A DNA stretch of 7,666 nucleotides, from NCBI GenBank assembly GCA_035526665.1, contig DATLBY010000277.1, positions 1-7,666 of the forward strand. Direction: 5' to 3'. The first letter of the stretch is position 1, and each line of letters starts with the position of its first letter. Origin of the DNA: DATLBY01 sp035526665. Its GTDB lineage: Bacteria > Acidobacteriota > Terriglobia > Bryobacterales > Bryobacteraceae. The position numbers were made by a program, and so were the translations under genes. Of this stretch, positions 1-5,931 are shown piece by piece. A model generated the notes under the pieces. The model had not been told where the DNA came from and did not search any database. It saw nothing but the letters and a program-made list of their open reading frames with translations.

Positions 1-1452
1 ATTTACAGTTCCCGGATTTGCCTGCCCGCGCGATGCTTTCATCGCCTGTCCGACCAGGAAGCCGAGGACAGCTGTTTTACCGGATCTGTACTGCTCCACC
101 TGTTTTGGATTGGCGGCGATCACCTCATCCAGGATTGCGTCGAGGGCGCCGGAGTCGCTGATTTGTTTGAGTCCCTCGCGCTCCATGATCACAGCCGGCG
201 AGTCGCCGCTCGCCACCATCCGGCCGAAGATATCTTTGGCAAGTTTGCCTGAAATTTCACCTTTGACGATCAGTCCAACCAGTTCGCCCAGGCGCTCAGC
301 GGTAACGCTGGAGTCGGAATAGTCCTTGTTTTCCGCCTTGAGAACTGCGGCCAGGTCTCCCATGACCCAGTTTGCCGAGATCTTGGGATCGCCCGCAATT
401 GCTGCGGTCTTTTCGTAGTACTCACTGGCTGAGCGCGTCAATGTCAGCACCTGCGCATCGTATTCGCGCAGTCCATACGACTCGATAAACCGGGCCCGCT
501 TTTGCGCCGGCAATTCCGGCATGTCACGCCGGACGGCGTCCATCCAGGCGTCACTGATGTGGAGCGGCGCCAGATCCGGCTCGGGAAAGTAGCGGTAATC
601 ATGGGCCTGCTCCTTGCTGCGCATGCTTGCGGTTTCGCCGGTGTCAGCGTTGTATAGGCGGGTCTCCTGAATCACCTTGCCGCCGGCCTCAATCAGTCCG
701 ATTTGCCGCAGGATCTCGTAGTCGAGGGCCAGCTTCAGATACCGGAAGGAATTGAGGTTCTTCACCTCAGCCTTTGTCCCCAGCTTCTCCTGGCCCTTCA
801 AACGCACCGACACGTTCGCATCGCAGCGAAGATGTCCCTTTTCCATGTCGCAAGTGGAGACATCGATAAACTGCAGCACCTGTTTCAGCTCAGTCAAATA
901 GGCGTAAGCCTCATCCGAGCTCCGCATATCCGGCTCGCTGACGATCTCAATCAGGGGCGTACCCGAACGGTTGAGATCCACATAGGAGTATCTGTCCGAG
1001 TCTTTGAATCCATCGTGAATGCTCTTGCCGGCGTCGTCCTCCATGTGAACGCGCGTGATGCCAATGCGCTTGCTCTCGCCCCCGGCGGTGACATCGGCGA
1101 AGCCGTGCTCGGCCAGCGGCTTGTCGTATTGCGAAATTTGGTAGCCCTTGGGAAGGTCGGGGTAAAAATAGTTCTTCCGCGCGAAGATGGAACGGGTCCT
1201 GACCTGGCAGTTCAGTGCGAGCGCCGCTTTGATGGCCATCTCGACGGCCTGCTTGCTGAGCACCGGGAGAGCGCCCGGCAACCCGAGGCAGACCGGGCAG
1301 ACGTTGGTGTTCGGCGGCGCGCCGAAGCTGGTGGGGCAGCCGCAAAAGATCTTCGTGCGTGTGGCGAGCTGGACGTGGACCTCGAGTCCGATGACAACTT
1401 CGTACTTCGCGCAAACTTCCGGCGAGGGAGGGCCAACACTGACGGCGGACAT
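1..1452 (-). CDS. gatB: Aspartyl/glutamyl-tRNA(Asn/Gln) amidotransferase subunit B, 3' end cut by window edge
   Basis: GatB is the kinase/transamidation subunit of the GatCAB complex, which converts misacylated Glu-tRNA(Gln) and/or Asp-tRNA(Asn) to the amidated forms in the cytoplasm. The minus frame is open for 484 codons. It shows the family's N-terminal YEVVIGLEVH (residues 17-26), a C-G-C (37-39) and C-P-V-C (52-55) pair that fits the zinc site of zinc-type GatB proteins, then RVHMEDDAGKSIHD, VDLNRSGTPLIEIVSEPD and HLRCDANVSVR. The C-terminal YqeY-like tail ends in GQANPGTVN at the edge, so about ten residues are missing compared with usual lengths near 475-485. The ATG at 1452 is the only ATG/GTG/TTG in frame between the upstream stop (1513-1515) and the conserved start of the domain. 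There is no Shine-Dalgarno sequence. gatA and gatC are not in the window. Identification is near certain. Confidence 0.97.
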   Translation of the reverse strand, partial: MSAVSVGPPSPEVCAKYEVVIGLEVHVQLATRTKIFCGCPTSFGAPPNTNVCPVCLGLPGALPVLSKQAVEMAIKAALALNCQVRTRSIFARKNYFYPDLPKGYQISQYDKPLAEHGFADVTAGGESKRIGITRVHMEDDAGKSIHDGFKDSDRYSYVDLNRSGTPLIEIVSEPDMRSSDEAYAYLTELKQVLQFIDVSTCDMEKGHLRCDANVSVRLKGQEKLGTKAEVKNLNSFRYLKLALDYEILRQIGLIEAGGKVIQETRLYNADTGETASMRSKEQAHDYRYFPEPDLAPLHISDAWMDAVRRDMPELPAQKRARFIESYGLREYDAQVLTLTRSASEYYEKTAAIAGDPKISANWVMGDLAAVLKAENKDYSDSSVTAERLGELVGLIVKGEISGKLAKDIFGRMVASGDSPAVIMEREGLKQISDSGALDAILDEVIAANPKQVEQYRSGKTAVLGFLVGQAMKASRGQANPGTVN

Positions 1453-1458
1453 TTTTTC

Positions 1459-1488
1459 ATTATAGAAGCGGCCGGGGGTGGGAGCGAA
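1459..1488 (-). promoter_or_regulatory. Candidate gatB promoter giving a leaderless mRNA
   Basis: On the minus strand a perfect TATAAT lies at 1464-1459. A weak -35 (TTCGCT, 1488-1483) sits 18 bp upstream. The usual distance from -10 to +1 places transcription start at about 1452, the A of the gatB ATG. The -10 call is strong by match and position; the -35 is poor. Confidence 0.55.
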
Positions 1489-1598
1489 GTCTAGCCAAGC
1501 TGAAGGCGGAGGTTAAGGTAAGCTACGGGATTTCCTTAGGCTTTAGGCTCGTTTTTTCCGTGAGGCGATACAGTGGCGCAACTAAGCACTCCGCCTGA

Positions 1599-1627
1599 TT
1601 GGGAAGCGCCATCCATGTCTATACACT
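1599..1627 (+). promoter_or_regulatory. Weak candidate promoter for the small HTH gene
   Basis: TTGGGA (1599-1604) and TACACT (1622-1627) are 17 bp apart. Each matches four of six sigma-70 consensus positions. Transcription would begin near 1634, leaving a leader of about 20 bases. It lies in the 201-bp spacer (1453-1653) shared with the divergent gatB promoter. The rest of that spacer shows only a 7-bp tandem repeat (TTAGGCT, 1536-1549) and a T6 run at 1552-1557. Confidence 0.25.
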
Positions 1628-1653
1628 TCTTACAGTAGACGACTTCCTAAATT

Positions 1654-1899
1654 ATGCTCCTTTCCAAAGCGTTACAAGTTCATTATTCCGAGATCGAAGC
1701 AGCGGAACGACTCGGCGTGAGTATTGAAGAGCTGCGGTCTCTGGTGCGCAATCACATTGTTCAAAGCGATGATGAATTGCCAAACTTGGAGAGCGCAAGC
1801 TTCAAGCAGTCAGACCTGGTGGTTTTGAAGATATTTGCGTCGCAAATACCTTCCGTGAGTCGGGCGCCTGAGGTCGCGGAGTTTAACCGCGGAGTTTAA
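1654..1899 (+). CDS. Small helix-turn-helix-like protein, function unknown
   Basis: This 81-residue protein starts at ATG 1654. I cannot name it, but its pattern is that of small MerR/excisionase-type DNA-binding folds. Residues 11-36 (Y-S-x2-E-A-A-E-R-L-G-V-S-x2-E-L-R-x-L-V-R-x2-I-V) read as a helix-turn-helix, and after an acidic loop F50-K-Q-S-D-L-V-V-L-K resembles the wing-to-helix segment seen in such proteins. No signal peptide or membrane segment is visible. No Shine-Dalgarno precedes the ATG, so the start is uncertain. The last codons lie in a 13-bp tandem duplication that rewrites the C-terminus. It precedes the dehydrogenase gene by 74 bases, but that gene has its own promoter, so co-transcription is possible without being required. 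Coding is supported by the domain-like pattern; a DNA-binding role is inference. Confidence 0.6.
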   Translation: MLLSKALQVHYSEIEAAERLGVSIEELRSLVRNHIVQSDDELPNLESASFKQSDLVVLKIFASQIPSVSRAPEVAEFNRGV

Positions 1900-1900
1900 C
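1875..1900 (+). repeat. 13-bp perfect tandem duplication over the stop codon of the HTH gene
   Basis: CGCGGAGTTTAAC occurs twice back to back (1875-1887 and 1888-1900). Because 13 is not a multiple of three, the second copy is read in a new frame and supplies the stop at 1897-1899. With one copy the protein would end in AEFNQR with a TGA stop; with two it ends in AEFNRGV. Confidence 0.9.
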
Positions 1901-1917
1901 CAAAGATGAGCAGCTTG

Positions 1918-1947
1918 TTGTCGCCTGAGCCTCCCTCGTCGTAAAAT
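1918..1947 (+). promoter_or_regulatory. Candidate promoter of the dehydrogenase gene
   Basis: TTGTCG (1918-1923) and TAAAAT (1942-1947) are separated by 18 bp. The -10 matches five of six consensus positions and the -35 four of six. Transcription would start near 1954, some 20 bases before the TTG start and just ahead of the ribosome binding site. It lies directly after the stop codon of the upstream gene. Confidence 0.5.
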
Positions 1948-1960
1948 AGCCTTTCTGTCT

Positions 1961-1966
1961 GGGAGG
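1961..1966 (+). promoter_or_regulatory. Ribosome binding site supporting the TTG start
   Basis: GGGAGG lies seven bases before TTG 1974. It decides the start of the dehydrogenase, since the next in-frame ATG lies inside the dinucleotide-binding motif. Confidence 0.8.
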
Positions 1967-1973
1967 CTTCGCT

Positions 1974-2867
1974 TTGGCAAAACTGGGATTTTTAGGGCTT
2001 GGCGTGATGGGCTATCCGATGGCCCGCAACTTATTGAAAGCAGGACATGAAGTAGCACTCTGGTCGCATACAGCGCAAAAGGCGGTGCAACTTGCCGCAA
2101 CCGGCAAGGGGACCGCCTGCCTGACTCCCGCCGAAGTTGGCTCCAAGGCGGATTACATCTTTCTCTGTGTGGGCGACTCGGCCATGTCGGAAAACGCCAT
2201 TCTCGGAGAGAACGGAATTGCGACTACTGCGAAACGGGGGTCCACTATTGTGGACGCCAGTACCGTGTCACCCGCCTCCAGTATCCGCATTCACGAAGCG
2301 CTTTCCAAAAACGGGATTCATTTCCTGGATGCGCCCTGCACTGGATCCAAACCCGGGGCCGAAGCCGGTACTCTGACCTTTATGGTAGGGGGGGATAAGG
2401 CCGTTTTCGAGGATGCCAAGCCCCATATGGAGCCAATGGGGAAACAGTTTTACTACTGCGGCGGGCCAGGAATGGGGCTACACGCTAAACTGACCCAGAA
2501 CCTGATTCTTTGCAATATTATGCAGGCATTCAACGAGGGCATGGTGCTCAGCACCAAGGCAGGAGTCGACCCCGAGCTCATGCTCGAAGTGCTGAGCAAT
2601 AGCGCAGCCAAATCAGGCCTGATCGCGTTCAAGGCACCCTATGTTCTGAACCGCGACTTCTCCACAAATTTCGCTACCAAGTGGATGCATAAGGACATAG
2701 GGCTCATGTTGGACTCCGCTAAGGACCTCGATGTCCCGCTTCCGCTCACCGGACTGACTCAGCAGATGTTCCGCGCCACAATCGCGAAGGGCTACGGAGA
2801 AGACGATATCTGCTCTACTATCAAAGTGTTAGAGGAGTGGGCAGGGGTTGAAGTCAAAAAAAGATAA
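1974..2867 (+). CDS. NAD(P)-dependent beta-hydroxyacid dehydrogenase (3-hydroxyisobutyrate dehydrogenase family)
   Basis: This 297-residue cytoplasmic oxidoreductase has the usual family length. The N-terminal Rossmann domain opens with GFLGLGVMG (5-13). The substrate-binding segment DAPCTGSKPGAEAGTL (119-134) replaces the commoner DAPVSGG. The catalytic segment G-P-G-M-G-L-H-A-K-L-T-Q-N (164-176) contains the conserved Lys172 and Asn176. The all-helical C-terminal domain follows. The family includes 3-hydroxyisobutyrate dehydrogenase, tartronate semialdehyde reductase and GLYR1-type succinic/glyoxylate semialdehyde reductases, and the substrate cannot be assigned here. The cofactor loop reads W-S-H-T (30-33), where NADPH-preferring members often have N-R-T, so preference is open. 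TTG start with a strong ribosome binding site and its own promoter. It ends convergent with the YHS gene. Confidence 0.9.
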   Translation: MAKLGFLGLGVMGYPMARNLLKAGHEVALWSHTAQKAVQLAATGKGTACLTPAEVGSKADYIFLCVGDSAMSENAILGENGIATTAKRGSTIVDASTVSPASSIRIHEALSKNGIHFLDAPCTGSKPGAEAGTLTFMVGGDKAVFEDAKPHMEPMGKQFYYCGGPGMGLHAKLTQNLILCNIMQAFNEGMVLSTKAGVDPELMLEVLSNSAAKSGLIAFKAPYVLNRDFSTNFATKWMHKDIGLMLDSAKDLDVPLPLTGLTQQMFRATIAKGYGEDDICSTIKVLEEWAGVEVKKR

Positions 2868-2915
2868 AAAATCTACAGATTCTTGTTGCATTCCGTAAAG
2901 CCATATACTAATATT

Positions 2916-3012
2916 GGAATTAAGCCGGGGAGGCAACTCCCACCAAAGCGAGACTAACCTCATAGAAAAGACCCCTGAAGCAATCCTTCCCGGCGCCCGC
3001 AAGGGTCTTTCT
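2916..3012 (+). ncRNA. Candidate structured intergenic RNA, no known class recognised
   Basis: Two stem elements follow each other in the spacer after the dehydrogenase. The first is a perfect 5-bp hairpin with a GNRA loop: GGGAG, GCAA, CTCCC (2928-2941). The second is a perfect 8-bp outer stem, AAAGACCC (2967-2974) with GGGTCTTT (3003-3010), enclosing a small GAAG/CTTC hairpin (2977-2989). Possible -10 boxes lie upstream (TATACT 2904-2909, TAATAT 2909-2914), but their -35 partners are weak. I compared it by memory with common riboswitches, SRP RNA, tmRNA and RNase P and saw no match. It may simply be the 3' untranslated region and terminator of the dehydrogenase gene. Confidence 0.3.
2967..3010. 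terminator. Candidate bidirectional terminator between convergent genes
   Basis: An 8-bp perfect inverted repeat, AAAGACCC/GGGTCTTT, lies between the stops at 2867 (plus) and 3066 (minus). Each strand reads a U-rich tract (TCTTTCT on plus, TCTTTTCT on minus) at the end of the GC part of the stem, as in terminators serving both directions. The 28-base loop is long, though a GAAG/CTTC inner hairpin would shorten it. Confidence 0.45.
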
Positions 3013-3065
3013 AACAAAAAAACAAATTCCCACCACAATCCGCACTCAACCGAAAAGGTGAGAAA

Positions 3066-3326
3066 CTACAACTTCTTCTTCTCAGATTTTTCGGTGGCGG
3101 CGAACTTCTCGGGTGTCTTCTCAAAGGTTTCCTTCTCATCTTTGCTGCAAAAGTAGTAGGTTTTGCCCTTGTATGTCGCCTTTTCAGCCGTTTTCGTGTC
3201 CACAACCATGCCGCAAACCGGGTCTTTGGCTTGCGCTGCTTCCTTTGACGGCTTCTTGTCAGCAGCCAGTAAGGCGCCTCCGAATCCGAAGATTGTCAGC
3301 AGCCCAACCGAGAGCAATTTCTTCAT
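3066..3326 (-). CDS. Small exported YHS-domain protein
   Basis: This 86-residue protein has a clear signal peptide (MKK, then hydrophobic residues 4-20, then A-A-D at 21-23), so it is probably exported to the periplasm. It is followed by one YHS domain. The core is K-D-P-V-C-G-M (34-40), Y-K-G-K-T-Y-Y-F-C-S (52-61) and F-E-K-T-P-E-K-F (68-75). YHS domains are short cysteine-containing modules linked to heavy-metal handling and found alone or in metal ATPases and oxygenases. Cys38 and Cys60 are present, but the usual third cysteine in F-C-S-x-x-C-K is Glu64. The tail is rich in Lys and Glu. The ATG has an AGGAG site eight bases upstream. It is convergent with the dehydrogenase and divergent from dxr, with only 36 bp between the two starts. 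A metal-related role is inference. Confidence 0.88.
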   Translation of the reverse strand: MKKLLSVGLLTIFGFGGALLAADKKPSKEAAQAKDPVCGMVVDTKTAEKATYKGKTYYFCSKDEKETFEKTPEKFAATEKSEKKKL

Positions 3327-3334
3327 ATTCTGAT

Positions 3335-3339
3335 CTCCT
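3335..3339 (-). promoter_or_regulatory. Ribosome binding site of the YHS gene
   Basis: AGGAG on the minus strand lies eight bases before the ATG at 3326 and fixes that start. It lies in the same 36-bp gap as the dxr translation signals. Confidence 0.8.
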
Positions 3340-3346
3340 TTCCGAC

Positions 3347-3362
3347 AGTGCAGGAGTGCACT
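3347..3362. repeat. Perfect palindrome holding the dxr ribosome binding site
   Basis: AGTGCA-GGAG-TGCACT is a perfect 6-bp inverted repeat with a 4-base centre. It ends on the base before ATG 3363. AGGAG (3352-3356) spans the last stem base and the loop and lies six bases before the ATG. As RNA it would be a hairpin displaying the ribosome binding site; as DNA it could be an operator between the divergent YHS and dxr genes. Confidence 0.75.
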
Positions 3363-4592
3363 ATGAGCGCAGGAACCCGCGCCTTCGGTGATATGATTCT
3401 ATCATTGAAAGCCATCACTCTCCTTGGATCTACGGGCTCTATCGGCACTTCCACCCTAGACGTAATCCGCCGGTGGCCCGAGCGATTTCGGGTCTTCGCA
3501 CTCGTAGCGGGCCAAAATCTGGATGTCCTGGTCCCGCAGATATTAGAGTTCCGGCCTGAAGTAGTAGTTGTTGCAACCACAGAGCTTCTGGAGGATCTAA
3601 CTATCAGACTCGGCACAGCCGGACTGGCGCTTAGCGCTTGGCCGGAGTTGCTGTCCGGCCCGGAGGCAAGAGTTGCGGCCGCCGTCGCTGAGCCGGTCGA
3701 TTTTGTATTGTCCGCAATTGTCGGCGTGGCCGGACTGGAAGCCACTTATGCGGCGGTCCAGCGCGGCAAGACGATTGGTCTGGCGAACAAAGAGGTATTG
3801 GTGGCGAGCGGAAAGCTGGTGATGGACGCAGCGCGCGCAGCAGGCACCGAACTGATTCCCGTGGATAGCGAGCATAATGGAGCTCACCAGTGCTTGCGGG
3901 CTGGGCGCCGGGCAGAGGTGAAGCGTTTGATTCTAACGGCTTCCGGTGGGCCGTTCCGAAAGACGCCCGCATCCGAGTTCCCTTCCATTACCAAGAAACA
4001 GGCGTTGAACCACCCTACTTGGAAAATGGGCCCGCGCATCACCATCGATTCCGCAACTCTGATGAATAAAGGATTCGAAGTGATTGAAGCCTGCTGGCTG
4101 TTCGGCTTCGCTCCGAGTGAGGTAGGGGTAGTGGTACATCCTCAATCGTCTGTACACGCCATGGTTGAGTTTGCCGATGGTAGTGTGATGGCTCAGGTTT
4201 CCACTACGGACATGCGTATGCCGATACAGTATGCGCTGACCTACCCCGAGAGAGCCGATGCGCAGGTCCCGCGATTGAACTGGGAAGAGACTCGCACGTG
4301 GGAGTTTTCGCCGCCCGATCGGGCCAAATTCCCCCTGCTGCAACTGGCATACGATGCACAGGAGGCTGGTGGATCGGCCACCTGCACGCTGAATGCAGCC
4401 GACGAAATCGCGGTGGAAGCTTTTCTGCAGGAGCAGATTTCGTTCCCGGGAATTGCCGAAGTAATCTCCGAGACGCTGTCCAAAATTCCATCCAGAACAC
4501 CAAGTTCGGTTGCCGAAGTCTTAGATATCGATCGAGAGTCCCGCCTGGCCGCTCGCGAGTGCGTTCGTCAACGAGCTACGGTAGGCGCCTAA
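3363..4592 (+). CDS. dxr: 1-deoxy-D-xylulose 5-phosphate reductoisomerase (DXR)
   Basis: DXR catalyses the NADPH- and divalent-metal-dependent conversion of 1-deoxy-D-xylulose 5-phosphate to 2-C-methyl-D-erythritol 4-phosphate, the committed step of the MEP isoprenoid pathway, in the cytoplasm. From ATG 3363 it has 409 residues (E. coli 398). It shows the nucleotide motif GSTGSIG (22-28), N-K-E-V-L-V-A-S-G-K, the metal and substrate site P-V-D-S-E-H (166-171, Asp168 and Glu170), TASGGPFR, the flap with HPTWKMG, the D-S-A-T-L-M-N-K-G-F-E segment (Asn235, Lys236, Glu239) and HPQSSVHAMVEF. After S-E-H it reads N-G-A-H-Q where relatives have N-A-I-F/H-Q, an odd change near the active site. The start rests on AGGAG six bases upstream; ATG 3393 or TTG 3405 would give ends closer to most family members. 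rseP follows after ten bases. I see no convincing promoter upstream. Confidence 0.96.
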   Translation: MSAGTRAFGDMILSLKAITLLGSTGSIGTSTLDVIRRWPERFRVFALVAGQNLDVLVPQILEFRPEVVVVATTELLEDLTIRLGTAGLALSAWPELLSGPEARVAAAVAEPVDFVLSAIVGVAGLEATYAAVQRGKTIGLANKEVLVASGKLVMDAARAAGTELIPVDSEHNGAHQCLRAGRRAEVKRLILTASGGPFRKTPASEFPSITKKQALNHPTWKMGPRITIDSATLMNKGFEVIEACWLFGFAPSEVGVVVHPQSSVHAMVEFADGSVMAQVSTTDMRMPIQYALTYPERADAQVPRLNWEETRTWEFSPPDRAKFPLLQLAYDAQEAGGSATCTLNAADEIAVEAFLQEQISFPGIAEVISETLSKIPSRTPSSVAEVLDIDRESRLAARECVRQRATVGA

Positions 4593-4602
4593 CCCTTTTC
4601 TT

Positions 4603-5928
4603 ATGAATTACGTACAAAATTTTGCGCAGAATGTGTGGTGGCTGCTCGTACTGATCGGAATCATGATCTTGATTCACGAATTAGGCCATTATTGGGCAGC
4701 CCGCTTATTCGATGTCCGGGTGGAGGCCTTCAGCTTCGGTTTCGGGCCGCGGCTTTTCGGCTTTCGGAAGGGAGAGACCGATTTTCGATTCTCGGCGATC
4801 CTTTTCGGCGGCTACGTCAAAATGGCGGGTGAACAGCCCGGCGAAGAGGGTGCGAACGACCCCCGCTCGTTTTCCGCCAAGCCACGCTGGCAGCGGCTGG
4901 TGATTGCGGCCGCCGGGCCCTCCATGAATATTCTGCTGGCCGTGGGCCTGCTCACCGGTCTGTTCATGGTGCGGTACCCGCGAGTGGCCAACTACAATGC
5001 TCCTGCCACTATTGGATACATACAAAAAGGTTCGCCCGCCGATAACGCGGGGCTCCGCGAGGGAGACCGGATCGTTCAGATCGACAATCATACCAACCCG
5101 ATCTGGGAAGACGTCATGTTTGAGACCGTCACCAACGTCAATAAGCCGATTCTGGTGAGCGTCGACCGCAACGGCCAGCGCTTCAATACCACGTTGACTA
5201 CCATTGCCGATGAAAAAAGCGGTCTGGGCTCGGCGGGCTGGGACGAACAGAACGATGTTCAAATCGGCGGCATTCTTTCCGGCATGGACGCGGAAAAGGT
5301 CGGGCTTAAGAGAGGCGACATTCTAGTGTCACTGAATGGACAGCCTGTGCGGTCCATATCCAGACTCCACGAGTTGGTGCGGTCGAGCGAAGGCAAGCCG
5401 GTGGAGGTCACCTACTCCCGCGACGGCCAACAGAAGGCGGTCACGATTCATCCGGCGTTCAGCAATCTGGAAGCAGGCGGCGGCCGTTGGATGATTGGAG
5501 TGCAACTGGATCCCCGGGTGGTAATTACGCAGCTCAGCTTCCCCGAAGCGCTGCGCGAATCGGCGAAACAGAATGTAAAAGGCGCGTCGCTGATCTATCA
5601 ATTTCTTCGCGGCATCGTTGAGCGGCGGATGTCTCCGAAATCTCTGGAGGGCCCCATTCGCATTGCCCAACTCTCCGGGGACGCAGCCCGCCAGGGTCCG
5701 ACCGCCTTTATTGAATTGATGACCATGGTGAGCCTTAACCTGGCAATTTTCAACCTGCTGCCGATCCCGATTCTGGACGGCGGAATGATCCTGATGCTGC
5801 TGGTTGAAATGTTCATGCGGCGCGACCTGAGCGCGCCGGTAAAGGAAGCTGTTTTAAAAGTCGGAATGGTCTTCCTGATGGTGGTGGTCGTTTTTGTGCT
5901 CTATAACGACCTCTCGAAAATCCTTTGA
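4603..5928 (+). CDS. rseP: RIP metalloprotease RseP (site-2 protease)
   Basis: This 441-residue intramembrane zinc protease (E. coli RseP 450) cleaves transmembrane substrates such as anti-sigma factors and leftover signal peptides in the inner membrane. The first membrane helix (about 11-33) contains HELGH (25-29), the zinc-binding and catalytic site. F-G-G-Y-V-K-M (68-74) and a second helix (about 97-123) follow. Two PDZ domains lie at about 134-200 and 219-283, as in E. coli RseP. The helix with N-L-L-P-I-P-I-L-D-G (384-393) supplies the third zinc ligand, Asp392, and a last helix spans about 415-434. All key residues are present. It starts ten bases after dxr with no Shine-Dalgarno of its own, so translation probably depends on dxr. 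The dxr-rseP neighbourhood is known in many bacteria, often with uppS and cdsA, which are absent here. Its stop is six bases from the convergent esterase stop. Confidence 0.96.
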   Translation: MNYVQNFAQNVWWLLVLIGIMILIHELGHYWAARLFDVRVEAFSFGFGPRLFGFRKGETDFRFSAILFGGYVKMAGEQPGEEGANDPRSFSAKPRWQRLVIAAAGPSMNILLAVGLLTGLFMVRYPRVANYNAPATIGYIQKGSPADNAGLREGDRIVQIDNHTNPIWEDVMFETVTNVNKPILVSVDRNGQRFNTTLTTIADEKSGLGSAGWDEQNDVQIGGILSGMDAEKVGLKRGDILVSLNGQPVRSISRLHELVRSSEGKPVEVTYSRDGQQKAVTIHPAFSNLEAGGGRWMIGVQLDPRVVITQLSFPEALRESAKQNVKGASLIYQFLRGIVERRMSPKSLEGPIRIAQLSGDAARQGPTAFIELMTMVSLNLAIFNLLPIPILDGGMILMLLVEMFMRRDLSAPVKEAVLKVGMVFLMVVVVFVLYNDLSKIL

Positions 5929-5931
5929 TGG

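Noticed and set aside
1212..1460. Minus-strand start at 1460 (MKKCPP...) as the gatB start
   Set aside because: It is in a different frame from gatB. The conserved domain is read from the ATG at 1452.
703..1494. Long plus-strand open frame of 263 codons opposite gatB
   Set aside because: It lies antisense to strongly conserved gatB sequence, matches no family I recognise, and is the kind of shadow frame common in GC-rich coding DNA.
1514..1557. Terminator-like TAAGG/CCTTA repeat, TTAGGCT tandem repeat and T6 run
   Set aside because: The stem is only 5 bp with a 15-base loop, the T run is not next to it, and no gene ends here.
2916..3010. A known riboswitch (cyclic-di-GMP, fluoride, SAM, ZTP and others)
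   Set aside because: None of the conserved cores I remember is present, and no plus-strand gene starts directly downstream.
2914..3156. TTG-initiated 80-codon plus-strand frame in the spacer
   Set aside because: It crosses the stem structures and runs antisense into the YHS gene. It has no domain-like pattern.
3348..3362. GTG 3348 as the dxr start
   Set aside because: It would place the AGGAG site inside the gene, has no ribosome binding site of its own, and adds residues absent from the family.
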